Shown: piece by piece, positions 26,495 through 35,041 of the stretch
How positions within the stretch are numbered: position 1 is the first letter of the stretch
How the letters are laid out: the number at the start of each line of letters is the position of its first letter
DNA from: Mesorhizobium waimense
Lineage (GTDB): Bacteria > Pseudomonadota > Alphaproteobacteria > Rhizobiales > Rhizobiaceae
Direction: 5' to 3'
DNA: 57,352 nucleotides
Assembly: GCF_003601975.1 (NCBI RefSeq)
Contig: NZ_QZWZ01000038.1
Location: 1-57,352 of the forward strand
The notes under the pieces: model-generated
The model's database searches: none
What the model was told of the DNA's origin: nothing
The model's input: the letters and a program-made list of their open reading frames with translations, nothing else
Made by a program: the position numbers and the translations under genes

Positions 26495-28903
26495 CTATAT
26501 CCAGCGTCGAGCAGCCCGCACCGACCGGTGCTCCGCCTCGGCAAGCGGGTGGCGTGGCTGGCCGCTAGGCACTGTGGTCAACAAGGACTTACAGAACGCA
26601 GGGGTGAGCTTGCCGCGGTGGATCACGACGTTCTCGTGACCGATCGCAGCCCGGGCGTCCTGCCACTGCCGATTGTGGCCGCGCTGTTCATTGGACTTGA
26701 CGTGGCAAGCGGCGAAGTCGGCGTCATCCAGCGTCGCCAACTGCCCTGCAAATACCGGTTGCTTTGTATGGATGTGCACCCACATCGGCCTCGGCATTGC
26801 ACCATTGCGCAGCGCCTTGGGCTGCAGCCTGATCTCGAACAGTGTCCCTGGCTCGTCCCTCAACGCGCGTGGTCGATCGGCAGGCGTCAACTCGTTGGCC
26901 TCCCGCAAGTGTTCAAGGTACTTTTGTGACGGAAAGGCGTAGGTCTTCATGCATTCGATCGAAGTAGAGGCCTTTTCCTCGGTCAAAGCCTTGGCCAGTC
27001 CCCGCGCTTCGGACAACATCCCCTTGAGCTGGACTGTTTTGTCGTGCACTTCGACCACTTGCGCAGGCGTGAATAGGCCGCGTCGACGAGGTTCCTCCAA
27101 CGCGGCCAGACAGGCCTGCATCTCGGTGGCCTGCGTCTGCAGGCGCTCGACCACGGTGTCCACGGCGTGGTCGGAGTCCTCGGGTTTCATCTGGCGCGCT
27201 CGCGAGACGGCCCGTTGCTGACTAGCCAGATCGAACTGCAAAAGTTCGTCCAACCGCGTGAGTCGTCCCGTCAGGGCCCCCCTCGACGCCGGGGTCTGCC
27301 AGATCGCCAAATGTGCAGCCGCCGACGACGCACTTGCATGCGCCTCCGTTGCGCTCACGAGCTTCTTCGTACCTAGATCCGAGCGCACGAGAACCTTGGT
27401 TGCTGGCGCCGTGAGGCTGCCGCCGGCAGCGACTTGCGGCCGCCCGGTAGCCGAGCTGCCGGCGCCAGCGGCCTGCTTGCTCTTGCCTTTCCCCTTCCTG
27501 CGCGATGCAGAGCCTTCGGCCACTGCAGCCTTGCCGTCGGCCGGTATCGCAGCGCCAGCGTCAGCCCACGGTGTAATGACGGCTGAGGTATTCGGCTGCA
27601 GTGCCAGCAAGTGCATAACCTCGTGCGCAGTGATCCACGCGTCGTCCACGATCTGGCCCAACAGTTGCAATGGGAGGTCGGCACCTGTTCGGCCATCGCT
27701 TAGCTTGACAACGATGTCGTCTTGCAACGCCAATGCAAATTCCGAAAGCCGCTCCATGACGCCTTCCAGAACGGCACAGTGCTCTGCGTCGAGTGGGCGC
27801 CCATTGCTCTTCAGAACAGCGTCGGACGTAGAGAGGAATGCCGGAAAAACGTCACCGACGAAGGTTCCCAGCAGACGCACCCGTCCCTTCTCATCCATGA
27901 GGATGTCCCTCACGGCTGGTTCGAACGTGCTCGCCAGCGGCTCAATCTTGACCTGCGCGAGAGAGATCCGCGATTGCACCAGCGTGACCTTGTTATTCAC
28001 TAGCCAGCCGGTGTGCAGCCGCAGGGCGTCCTCTTCGACCTGTCGGATCTCGGTAGTTGCACTTGGTAAGTTGACAGTGGCCGCGCAGACGGACCGCATC
28101 CGTTCGCAGCGCCATGTCTTCTTTTCCCACCACTCCATGCTGAGCACATGGGGCTGCGCTAGACTGGAAACCGATCGGCTCAGTTGGTCGCCGGTAGCGC
28201 TGGATTGGAGCCCCCTGAGCAGGGCGGTCGTACGCTCCTTGCGCTGTTCCAAGGCGTAGATAGTCGGTCTGCCCAGTTGGTCGCATTGGTCCGCCGCATC
28301 GAGCACAGTGGAGCGGACTTGACGCGCTTCATCGTCGGACAGAATGCTCCGCGCCACAGCCTGTGGCAGGCTCGCGTAGTAGTCCAGAACTGCTGAGCCT
28401 GCATTGACCACCCGATCGATCAGCTCTTGCGCCTCCTCCAGGTTCCGGGCCTTCATGGCCGCATTGCGGCAAGCCTCCAGTTCCTCCTGCAGGCCGTCCA
28501 CTCGTTGCTTTGCCGCGTTGATTTCTTCACCTGTCAAGGAAATGGGGACTGCCACATCCCAGGTTGGCGGCTGGCTGGCTCCAGCCTCGGACATTGAAGG
28601 ATAACCGCGGCGGCGCGCAGTGACAGCCCGCCTCGTAGTGGCTGTACGTGGGCTTCGATGTGCGCCAACGGAGGGACCGGAAGGCCCGTCGCCAAGGACA
28701 TCATCGGCACCGGGCGGAACGCGAGCGAAGGATGTGCCGCTATCTTGAGGTCCAGAGCGCATCTGCTCTACGACGGAATCGAACGATTGGCTGTCTTCCC
28801 CAGGGGCGAGACTTGATTGCGAGCGTGAACTGCTCGATGCCCGTGTGCTGTCGGTTCCAGCATTGCCAATGCGCGATCTTCCGGGTCGGCCAATGCCCGT
28901 CAT
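26495..28903 (-). CDS. XopP/HLK (RipH)-like type III effector
   Basis: This 802-residue protein has a long disordered N-terminus (1-110, rich in Ser, Arg and Gly), then a mostly helical body. The basic, Ala/Gly-rich linker near 475-505 (ASRRKGKGKSKQAAGAG) divides it in two. The C-terminal segment MWVHIHTKQPVFAGQLATLD, followed by DFAACHVKSNEQRGHNRQWQ and ENVVIHRGKLTPAFCKSLL, agrees with my recollection of the conserved C-terminus of Xanthomonas XopP and Ralstonia HLK/RipH effectors. No enzymatic motif is known in that family. A leftward tts box lies about 360 bases upstream. The last residues (after about 785) may be read-through into the methylase remnant. Effector status is well supported by the box; the family name is tentative. 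Confidence 0.72.
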   Translation of the reverse strand: MTGIGRPGRSRIGNAGTDSTRASSSSRSQSSLAPGEDSQSFDSVVEQMRSGPQDSGTSFARVPPGADDVLGDGPSGPSVGAHRSPRTATTRRAVTARRRGYPSMSEAGASQPPTWDVAVPISLTGEEINAAKQRVDGLQEELEACRNAAMKARNLEEAQELIDRVVNAGSAVLDYYASLPQAVARSILSDDEARQVRSTVLDAADQCDQLGRPTIYALEQRKERTTALLRGLQSSATGDQLSRSVSSLAQPHVLSMEWWEKKTWRCERMRSVCAATVNLPSATTEIRQVEEDALRLHTGWLVNNKVTLVQSRISLAQVKIEPLASTFEPAVRDILMDEKGRVRLLGTFVGDVFPAFLSTSDAVLKSNGRPLDAEHCAVLEGVMERLSEFALALQDDIVVKLSDGRTGADLPLQLLGQIVDDAWITAHEVMHLLALQPNTSAVITPWADAGAAIPADGKAAVAEGSASRRKGKGKSKQAAGAGSSATGRPQVAAGGSLTAPATKVLVRSDLGTKKLVSATEAHASASSAAAHLAIWQTPASRGALTGRLTRLDELLQFDLASQQRAVSRARQMKPEDSDHAVDTVVERLQTQATEMQACLAALEEPRRRGLFTPAQVVEVHDKTVQLKGMLSEARGLAKALTEEKASTSIECMKTYAFPSQKYLEHLREANELTPADRPRALRDEPGTLFEIRLQPKALRNGAMPRPMWVHIHTKQPVFAGQLATLDDADFAACHVKSNEQRGHNRQWQDARAAIGHENVVIHRGKLTPAFCKSLLTTVPSGQPRHPLAEAEHRSVRAARRWI

Positions 28904-29258
28904 ATTCCATCTCCGATGGTGTTGGGCTGATCTCGGTCAGCCGTGGTGTTTCAGAACTTCGGCGTATAAGTGCGATCGCCCAGATGAAACGTGGCATGAG
29001 GTGTGAAGACCAGCAGCATGGCCGTCGACCGTCGCGGTCAGCCCGGGGCCGGACGGCGCGGCCTACATCCTGGCCAAGCTCACCTTAGCAGTAGCGGCCA
29101 GGACTCGCAGCGATCGCCTCATGCCGCACGTCGACGCGATCTGGCGTCGCAGATCTTCTGGAAACATGCCAGGATCGAGCCCGTCAGACCAAACCACGAA
29201 AGCCAAAATCTGACCTGCTTTCCTTCCTCCAATTGTTGCCCAAGGCTCCTATTAGGAG

Positions 29259-29284
29259 GTCTAACTTTCGAGAAGCTGACGAAT
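29259..29284 (-). promoter_or_regulatory. tts box upstream of the XopP-like gene
   Basis: On the minus strand it reads TCGTCAGCTTCTCGAAAGTT, one base off the usual AAAGCT end. The gap of about 360 bases to the start codon is longer than for the other effectors. No gene is supported in that gap, and 28904-29258 shows only unrelated short frames. Confidence 0.85.
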
Positions 29285-29587
29285 CCAAGAGCCAATGATG
29301 GCGACATTGATTGGCCCTATGGGCGGTGCATCCTGCGTCCGAGCATCCTGCCCGGCAGGATCAGCAGAGCTTGCGAGTACTGTGCAGGATTCACGGGTCT
29401 GAACGCGAAAGGCGACAAGGGGAGCAGCTCTCGCCCGGTTGCGAGTTCGCCTTCTCTTGCTGGTACCTTCTCTTGCCCGGCACCGCCTAAAACGCCCCTG
29501 CGGTTCAGGCCGGTGCGACCCAAACTATTGCTTTATGGTCGTCGTCCCAAAACCACTGCGGTCTTCGGCGGATATGCATTAGCCAAT

Positions 29588-29622
29588 AAAAAACCGGCCT
29601 CAGCGTGCTTCTGATGCCGGCC
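29588..29622 (-). terminator. Intrinsic terminator reading leftward
   Basis: On the minus strand CCGGCATCAG and CTGAGGCCGG form a 9-of-10-bp stem with a seven-base loop, followed by TTTTTT. This is a textbook terminator for a leftward gene located to its right. No intact gene is found there now. Confidence 0.75.
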
Positions 29623-30376
29623 ATTCAGGTCTTGGGATCGTCGCACCCGATTTCCAGGGAAACCGAGTTGGTTCGATCCGACGCTGACCCGTAGTTGGAG
29701 GGCTGGGGGTTTACGAGCCGGTGCCGGACCGAACCGTCTCAGGCAACGCCGACTGTCTCGTTGGAGATTGAGGCGGCGGCGCGGCTAAATTCCGACGACA
29801 ATGCGTCAAAGCATCATCAATTCCAACAGCCACTTCGCAAACGTGACTGGATGTTTCCGAAATAGCGGTGCCGGCTCTCGTAGCCGGCCTTGGTGCCGAG
29901 CGAAGGATCGAGCATGCCCGATCACGGCGGCGGGACGCAGGACGCAAACCATCCGCAATATTGATCCGTCTGCATGAGCCGGCCACGCGCGCGCCGCGAC
30001 TATAGCCGTGCGCTTCGGCCAGCGCGAACTCGACCAGATCCTCAGGCCTACGAACGTATGGCAGCAGTCGTTGCAACAAATCCTTCAAAGAAATTCGTAG
30101 ACTCTTTGCAACACCAACCCCCCGCGAATGGTACGCATTTCGCATGAGGGAAGTGGGGATCAAATCATGGTGCTGCATGCTCTCCGAGGGCCGAACAGCA
30201 TGCATCTCGGTTTTGAAGGCAGGTCAATAAAAGCCCCCACCTTGGTTGCGGCCCAACGTGTAAACCTTGGTCCAAGAAGCTATTGGTTTCGGAAGCTGTA
30301 GCATCTTCGGAGAACGCCAAATGACGAAGTCGGCAGGACCAGAGCCGCAATTTTTGATGTGGCTTGATGCTTACCA
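29623..30376. other. Stretch without a supported gene before the SAM-cycle cluster
   Basis: A leftward frame of 164 codons (29711-30205) is open, but its sequence is Arg/Ala-biased and carries no motif I recognise. It may be the decayed gene once served by the terminator at 29.6 kb. No tts box, nod box or -24/-12 element is seen upstream of the ArsR-type gene. Confidence 0.5.
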
Positions 30377-30721
30377 ATGATGACACTAGTCAATCGCCTG
30401 AGGACGGCAGCGCATCTTGATCGACTTCGAATCCTTGGCCTTTGCGCACACGCGAGCCTAACGGTTTGCGAGCTAGCGAAAGTTCTGGGGTTGCGGCGCG
30501 AGCTTGTTGGACGACACGTCCGGCTGCTCGCCAAGGCTGACTTTCTTTGCTGCAACGAACAACGTCGGTGGTCTTCGTACCATCTCAAAGCGGGAGGCAG
30601 GGACGGCGGGCTGGTTCAATTGTTGATTGATCTCCTGCCCCACGACGATGGCTATCATAAACGAGACCTGCAACGCCTCGAAGAGATACGAGATGCGCGG
30701 TCCAAGGGGACCGCCTGCTAG
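30377..30721 (+). CDS. ArsR-family transcriptional regulator
   Basis: The 114-residue winged-helix protein has the ArsR-type order: dimer helix (RTAAHLDRLRILGLCAHASL), recognition region (ELAKVLGLRRELVGRHVRLL) and wing (ADFLCCNEQRRWSSYHLK). Two neighbouring Cys in the wing (FLCC) are the only possible metal ligands, and the ELCVCDL metal site of ArsR is absent (ASLTVCELA). ArsR-type regulators of this shape are found next to methionine and SAM-cycle genes in alphaproteobacteria. It lies 39 bases before glyA, so a role in controlling the SAM-cycle genes is likely but inferred. Confidence 0.82.
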   Translation: MMTLVNRLRTAAHLDRLRILGLCAHASLTVCELAKVLGLRRELVGRHVRLLAKADFLCCNEQRRWSSYHLKAGGRDGGLVQLLIDLLPHDDGYHKRDLQRLEEIRDARSKGTAC

Positions 30722-30760
30722 CCGTGAGATGGAACAATCCAATTGGAACGGGAAACTGCC

Positions 30761-32098
30761 ATGGAAAATTCCGCCGCCAGTGCAAGCGCGCCGCTCGACA
30801 CCTACGGACGGTCTCCCCTGGCCGCGGTTGATTCCCGCGTTCACGAAGTGCTTCTAAAACAGGTGCGGCAGGAGCGGACGACGCTCAAACTCATCGCATC
30901 GGAGAACTTTGCCTCCTCGGCGGTGCTGGAAGCGACCGGCTCGATTTTCACCAACAAATACGCTGAAGGGTACCCTGGTGCGCGCTATTACACGGGAAAC
31001 GAGATCGTCGATGAGCTGGAGAACCTCGCTATCGAGCGCTTGAAGGCGCTATTCGGCTGTGAGCACGCTAACGTCCAGCCTTATTCCGGCTCGCCGGCCA
31101 ACCAGGCCATCTATCGAGCACTTTTGAGCCCCGGGGATAAGGTCATGGGCTTGCCCCTCCCCGAGGGAGGCCATCTCACGCATGGTTGGTCGGTCAACTT
31201 CTCCGGCAGTGATTATCAACGCGTCCCCTATGGCCTGCACGAAAACACGCAGCAAATTGATTATGACCGCTTGCGCGACACGGCCAACCGGGAACGGCCG
31301 AAACTCATTTGGGTCGGCGCAACTGCTTATCCGCGTGTCTTTGACTACGCGGCAATGGCCGAGATCGCTTTGGAGGTGAACTCCTATCTGGCGGCCGACA
31401 TCGCACACATCAGTGGCCTGATTGTCGCCGGAGGCCACCCGAATCCTGTCGGCCATTGCGACGTCGTCGGCAGCACGTCCCACAAGTCGATACGCGGTCC
31501 GCGCGGCGGGTTCATTTTGTCAAGGAATGAAGACCGCCATCAGGCGCTCCATCATCCGAAGAACCAACACAATCTCGCCAAACGCATAGATCGCGCGGTG
31601 TTCCCTCTCCTGCAAGGCGGGCCCCATATCAATATCATCGCCGGGCTAGCTGTCGCTTTGGAGGAAGCCTCGCACCCGGCCTTACGTGTCTACGGTCAGC
31701 AGATCGTCAAGAATGCCAAGGCTCTGGCCCAGGCGCTTCTGGAGCGAGGTTATGAGCTGGTCACCGGCGGGACCGATAATCACATGCTGATCCTTGATCT
31801 TCGGGATCGACCATTGTCAGGCAAAGCCTATGCCGAGCGACTGGCAAAGGCGGGCATCATTACGAACTTCAATATGGTGCCGGGCGACCCGCGAGACCCG
31901 GCGGTCACAAGCGGTATCCGCTTAGGCACACCAGCAGTGACGTCCAAGGGCATGCGCCAGGGAGAAATGGTGCAGATCGCCGCTTTCATCGACCTGATCT
32001 GCCGCGAGCCCGCCGACCCAGATGTTCATGCCTCGGTGCGAAAAGACGTTGCCGACTTCTGCGCTGCCTTCGATGTCCCTGGTATCACCGACCGGTAA
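30761..32098 (+). CDS. glyA: Serine hydroxymethyltransferase (second-copy type)
   Basis: This PLP enzyme converts serine and tetrahydrofolate to glycine and methylene-tetrahydrofolate, feeding one-carbon units to the methyl cycle. The 445 residues contain SENFAS (48-53), D213 and H216 (ADIAH) and the PLP lysine K242 in STSHKSIRGPRGG. The usual sequence there is TTTHKTLRGPRGG, so this copy has diverged around the active lysine while keeping the catalytic residues. The N-terminus is about 20 residues longer than in E. coli GlyA. The start is the second in-frame codon (ATG); an upstream TTG is possible. It lies between the ArsR-type gene and metK in what looks like one operon. Confidence 0.93.
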   Translation: MENSAASASAPLDTYGRSPLAAVDSRVHEVLLKQVRQERTTLKLIASENFASSAVLEATGSIFTNKYAEGYPGARYYTGNEIVDELENLAIERLKALFGCEHANVQPYSGSPANQAIYRALLSPGDKVMGLPLPEGGHLTHGWSVNFSGSDYQRVPYGLHENTQQIDYDRLRDTANRERPKLIWVGATAYPRVFDYAAMAEIALEVNSYLAADIAHISGLIVAGGHPNPVGHCDVVGSTSHKSIRGPRGGFILSRNEDRHQALHHPKNQHNLAKRIDRAVFPLLQGGPHINIIAGLAVALEEASHPALRVYGQQIVKNAKALAQALLERGYELVTGGTDNHMLILDLRDRPLSGKAYAERLAKAGIITNFNMVPGDPRDPAVTSGIRLGTPAVTSKGMRQGEMVQIAAFIDLICREPADPDVHASVRKDVADFCAAFDVPGITDR

Positions 32099-32156
32099 GA
32101 CGGCCGAATCCAGCGCATTCCCATACAACTCCAGCACCCAGAAGCGAGGGCATTCC

Positions 32157-33332
32157 ATGACCAGGCAATTCGTGTTCACTTCCGAATCCGTCGGCGCGGG
32201 ACATCCAGATAAGATGGCCGACAACATCTCGGATTCCATCCTCGATGCAATCCTGCGTAACGACCCCAAGGCGCGCGTGGCCTGTGAAGCATTGGTCAAG
32301 ACAGGAATGGTCGTTCTGGCTGGCGAGATCACCAGCAGTGCGCAGATCGATTACAGCCAAGTTGCCCGCGATACGATACTCGATATTGGATACGACGACG
32401 ATGCCATCGGCTTTGATGGTCGGCGTTGCGCCGTCGTTCTGGCTCTCACCGAGCAGTCGCCCGACATTAGCCAGGGCGTTGACAAGGGTCGAGGACAGGA
32501 TCTCGAGCAGGGGGCGGGGGATCAGGGCCTCATGTTCGGGTACGCATGCAACGAGACCGATACATTGATGCCTTTGCCGATCCAACTCGCTCACCATTTG
32601 ACGAAAAGGCAGGCAGAGGTCCGGAAAACGGGACAGCTTAGCTGGTTGCGTCCGGACGTAAAATCTCAAGTGTCCGTGCGCTATGAAGGTTTGCACCCGG
32701 TGGCGCTGGATACCATAGTCCTGTCGACGCAGCATGACGAGGTGGTCTCACAAGAAACAGTAAGAGAAGGCGTCATTGAGGAGATCATAAAGCCGGTTTT
32801 GCCGCCCCACCTGGATACGACGGGGCTCAGGTTCCTGGTCAATCCAACGGGCCGGTTCGTGATTGGTGGGCCGCGCGGCGACTGCGGGCTCACCGGACGC
32901 AAGATCATCGTCGATTCCTACGGCGGGATGGGGCGCCACGGCGGCGGCGCCTTTTCGGGCAAGGACCCATCCAAGGTTGACCGGTCGGCTGCCTATGCGG
33001 CGCGGTACGTTGCGAAGAATATCGTAGCTAGCGGACTTGCGCAGGTGTGCGAGGTGCAGCTTGCCTACGCCATCGGCGTGGCCTCGCCGGTGTCTATTCA
33101 CGTCAACACCTTCGGGACCGCAAGGATCGATGAAAAGCGGATCGAGCGCCTTATTCCCGAGTTATTCGATCTCCAACCGAAAGGCATTATCAAGATGCTT
33201 AATCTCCTACGTCCGATATACCGCAAGACCGCGACGTACGGGCACTTCGGCCGTGAAGAGCCCGAGTTCACCTGGGAGAGGACGGACAGAGCCGACGACT
33301 TGCTGCGTGAGGCAGGACCCGCAGCAGCTTGA
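32157..33332 (+). CDS. metK: S-adenosylmethionine synthetase
   Basis: MetK makes SAM from methionine and ATP. The 391-residue protein carries the ATP-binding GAGHPDK (13-19), the signature GAGDQGLMFGYA (119-130) and the glycine-rich loop GGGAFSGKDPSKVDRS. It starts at the ATG 58 bases after glyA; the frame extends further upstream into glyA, but that part is not MetK. Key residues are intact and the length is normal (about 385-420). As the chromosome must carry a housekeeping metK, this is probably a symbiosis-linked extra copy that raises SAM supply. That is inference. Confidence 0.95.
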   Translation: MTRQFVFTSESVGAGHPDKMADNISDSILDAILRNDPKARVACEALVKTGMVVLAGEITSSAQIDYSQVARDTILDIGYDDDAIGFDGRRCAVVLALTEQSPDISQGVDKGRGQDLEQGAGDQGLMFGYACNETDTLMPLPIQLAHHLTKRQAEVRKTGQLSWLRPDVKSQVSVRYEGLHPVALDTIVLSTQHDEVVSQETVREGVIEEIIKPVLPPHLDTTGLRFLVNPTGRFVIGGPRGDCGLTGRKIIVDSYGGMGRHGGGAFSGKDPSKVDRSAAYAARYVAKNIVASGLAQVCEVQLAYAIGVASPVSIHVNTFGTARIDEKRIERLIPELFDLQPKGIIKMLNLLRPIYRKTATYGHFGREEPEFTWERTDRADDLLREAGPAAA

Positions 33333-33433
33333 GGGCGACGCTGGATCAAGCGCATGCGGCACCCATTCCAACTCGCTAGACCCGCGCCCGGCCGGCGTGG
33401 CAGAAAGCCGGCTGGTTGTTGGCGGAGACATTG

Positions 33434-34426
33434 ATGCCGGACTATGACGTGCTTTGCATCGGCAATGCCATTGTCGACATCATCGCCCAGTGCGACGAGG
33501 AATTCCTCGAGACCAACGGCATCATCAAGGGCGCGATGAACCTGATCGATACGCAGCGCGCCGAACTGCTCTACAGCCGCATGGGCCCGGCGATCGAGGC
33601 CTCCGGTGGCAGCGCCGGCAACACGGCGGCGGGCATCGCCAGCTTCGGCGGCCGCGCCGCCTTCTTCGGCAAGGTGTCGAACGACCCGCTCGGCGAGATC
33701 TACACCCATGACATCCAGGCCCAGGGCGTCGCCTTCGATACCAAACCGCTCGAGGGCGAGCCGCCGACGGCACGTTCGATGATCTTCGTCACGCCGGACG
33801 GCGAGCGCTCGATGAACACCTATCTCGGCGCCTGCGTCGAGCTCGGCCCGGAGGATGTCGAGGCCGACAAGGCATCGGGCGCCAAGGTCACTTATTTCGA
33901 GGGCTATCTGTGGGACCCGCCGCGCGCCAAGGAAGCGATCCGGCAGACGGCGAAGCTGGCGCACACGGCAGGCCGCGAAGTGTCGATGACGCTTTCGGAT
34001 TCGTTCTGCGTCGACCGCTACCGTGACGAATTCCTCGACCTGATGCGATCGGGCACCGTCGATATCGTCTTTGCCAACAGCCACGAGATCAAATCGCTCT
34101 ACCAGACATCGTCGTTCGACGAAGCGCTGGCGCAGATCCGCAAGGATTGCAGGATCGCCGCCGTTACCCGTTCGGAAAAAGGCTCCGTCATCGTGCGCGG
34201 CGACGAGACCGTGGTCATCAGGGCGACGACGATCAGGGAACTGGTCGATACGACCGGCGCCGGCGACCTCTATGCCGCCGGCTTCCTTTACGGCTACACC
34301 ACCGGGCGCAGCCTCAAGGATTGCGGCGATCTCGGCTCGCTGGCGGCCGAGTTGGTGATCCAGCAGATCGGTCCGCGACCGCGGCAGAATTTGCGCCGGC
34401 AGGCCGAGCAGGCGAGCTTGCTTTAG
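33434..34426 (+). CDS. Adenosine kinase (PfkB family)
   Basis: The 330-residue ribokinase-type protein has the N-terminal sugar-binding start (YDVLCIGNAIVDIIAQCD), the GGSAGNTA motif and the C-terminal PfkB signature DTTGAGD at 272-278 with catalytic D278. It phosphorylates adenosine to AMP, removing the adenosine released when S-adenosylhomocysteine is hydrolysed. It lies 101 bases after metK in the same direction. No S-adenosylhomocysteine hydrolase is present here. Codon use is more GC-biased than in glyA and metK (runs such as CGCCGGCGACCTC), so it may be a more recent copy from the chromosome. Confidence 0.9.
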   Translation: MPDYDVLCIGNAIVDIIAQCDEEFLETNGIIKGAMNLIDTQRAELLYSRMGPAIEASGGSAGNTAAGIASFGGRAAFFGKVSNDPLGEIYTHDIQAQGVAFDTKPLEGEPPTARSMIFVTPDGERSMNTYLGACVELGPEDVEADKASGAKVTYFEGYLWDPPRAKEAIRQTAKLAHTAGREVSMTLSDSFCVDRYRDEFLDLMRSGTVDIVFANSHEIKSLYQTSSFDEALAQIRKDCRIAAVTRSEKGSVIVRGDETVVIRATTIRELVDTTGAGDLYAAGFLYGYTTGRSLKDCGDLGSLAAELVIQQIGPRPRQNLRRQAEQASLL

Positions 34427-34665
34427 GTGGACATTTCAAAGAGGAGCTGCCTGCTTCGTCCTTGAGCAGGCTCGCCCGCCGTGAATGAAATGCCCAAACG
34501 CAAGTGACTACTCCTCAAGTGTTTAGCAGGCTAAGCTTCTCTCCCAACGCGGCTATCGATGCCATGACGACAGATAGCAGCTTCTTCAGTTCCACATCCC
34601 TCCGAGGCGCACGATCCCCTGACACCATCTTCCGTCGTAGCTCTTTAAGCCGCCCGGAGAGTTTC

Positions 34666-35040
34666 ATGACAGAACAAGCCGACAAAAACATCGACAACCT
34701 CATCGAGCTCACCGCCGATGTCGTCTCAGCGTACGTCTCCAACCAATCCGGTCCCGGTGGGGGATCTCCCTGCCCTGATCGGCTAAGTGCACGCAGCCCT
34801 GAGGGGCACGGCCGCAAGCATCTCGGCAGAAGAGCCGGTTACCCTCAAGCCTGCTGTGCCGATCAGGAAGTCGGTGACACCGGACTACATTTTCTCCCTT
34901 GAGGACGGGAAGAAATTCAAATCGCTAAAGCGCCATCTGTCGACCCATTACAGGCTGACGCCGGATGAACATCGCGGCGATCGGGCCGTGTTCCGCACAG
35001 TGACAAAGGTGATATCCAGCCGTCGGAAAGTTCGGCCCGA
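34666..35040 (+). pseudogene. Ros/MucR-family regulator, decayed
   Basis: The start MTEQADKNIDNLIELTADVV matches Ros/MucR zinc-finger regulators. The frame shifts near 34770, after which VTPDYIFSLEDGKKFKSLKR follows in another frame. The first zinc-finger Cys, usually in DYIVCLEDGKKFK, is Ser here. The end (after DEHRG) no longer matches the family. Frameshift, lost Cys and lost C-terminus together show a non-functional gene. It ends directly against the stop of the convergent nopT. Confidence 0.8.
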
Positions 35041-35041
35041 C

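Noticed and set aside
29711..30205. Leftward 164-codon frame as a gene
   Set aside because: Composition is Arg/Ala-biased, no motif or ribosome-binding site was found, and it may only be a decayed gene.
32099..32156. SAM-responsive riboswitch before metK
   Set aside because: The 58-base gap shows no recognisable SAM or SAH riboswitch core or terminator.
32085..32735. Leftward 216-codon frame opposite metK
   Set aside because: It is antisense to the MetK catalytic motifs and has no family similarity.
33098..34084. Leftward 328-codon frame opposite the adenosine kinase gene
   Set aside because: It is a shadow of GC-rich coding sequence on the plus strand. The PfkB motifs are on the other strand.
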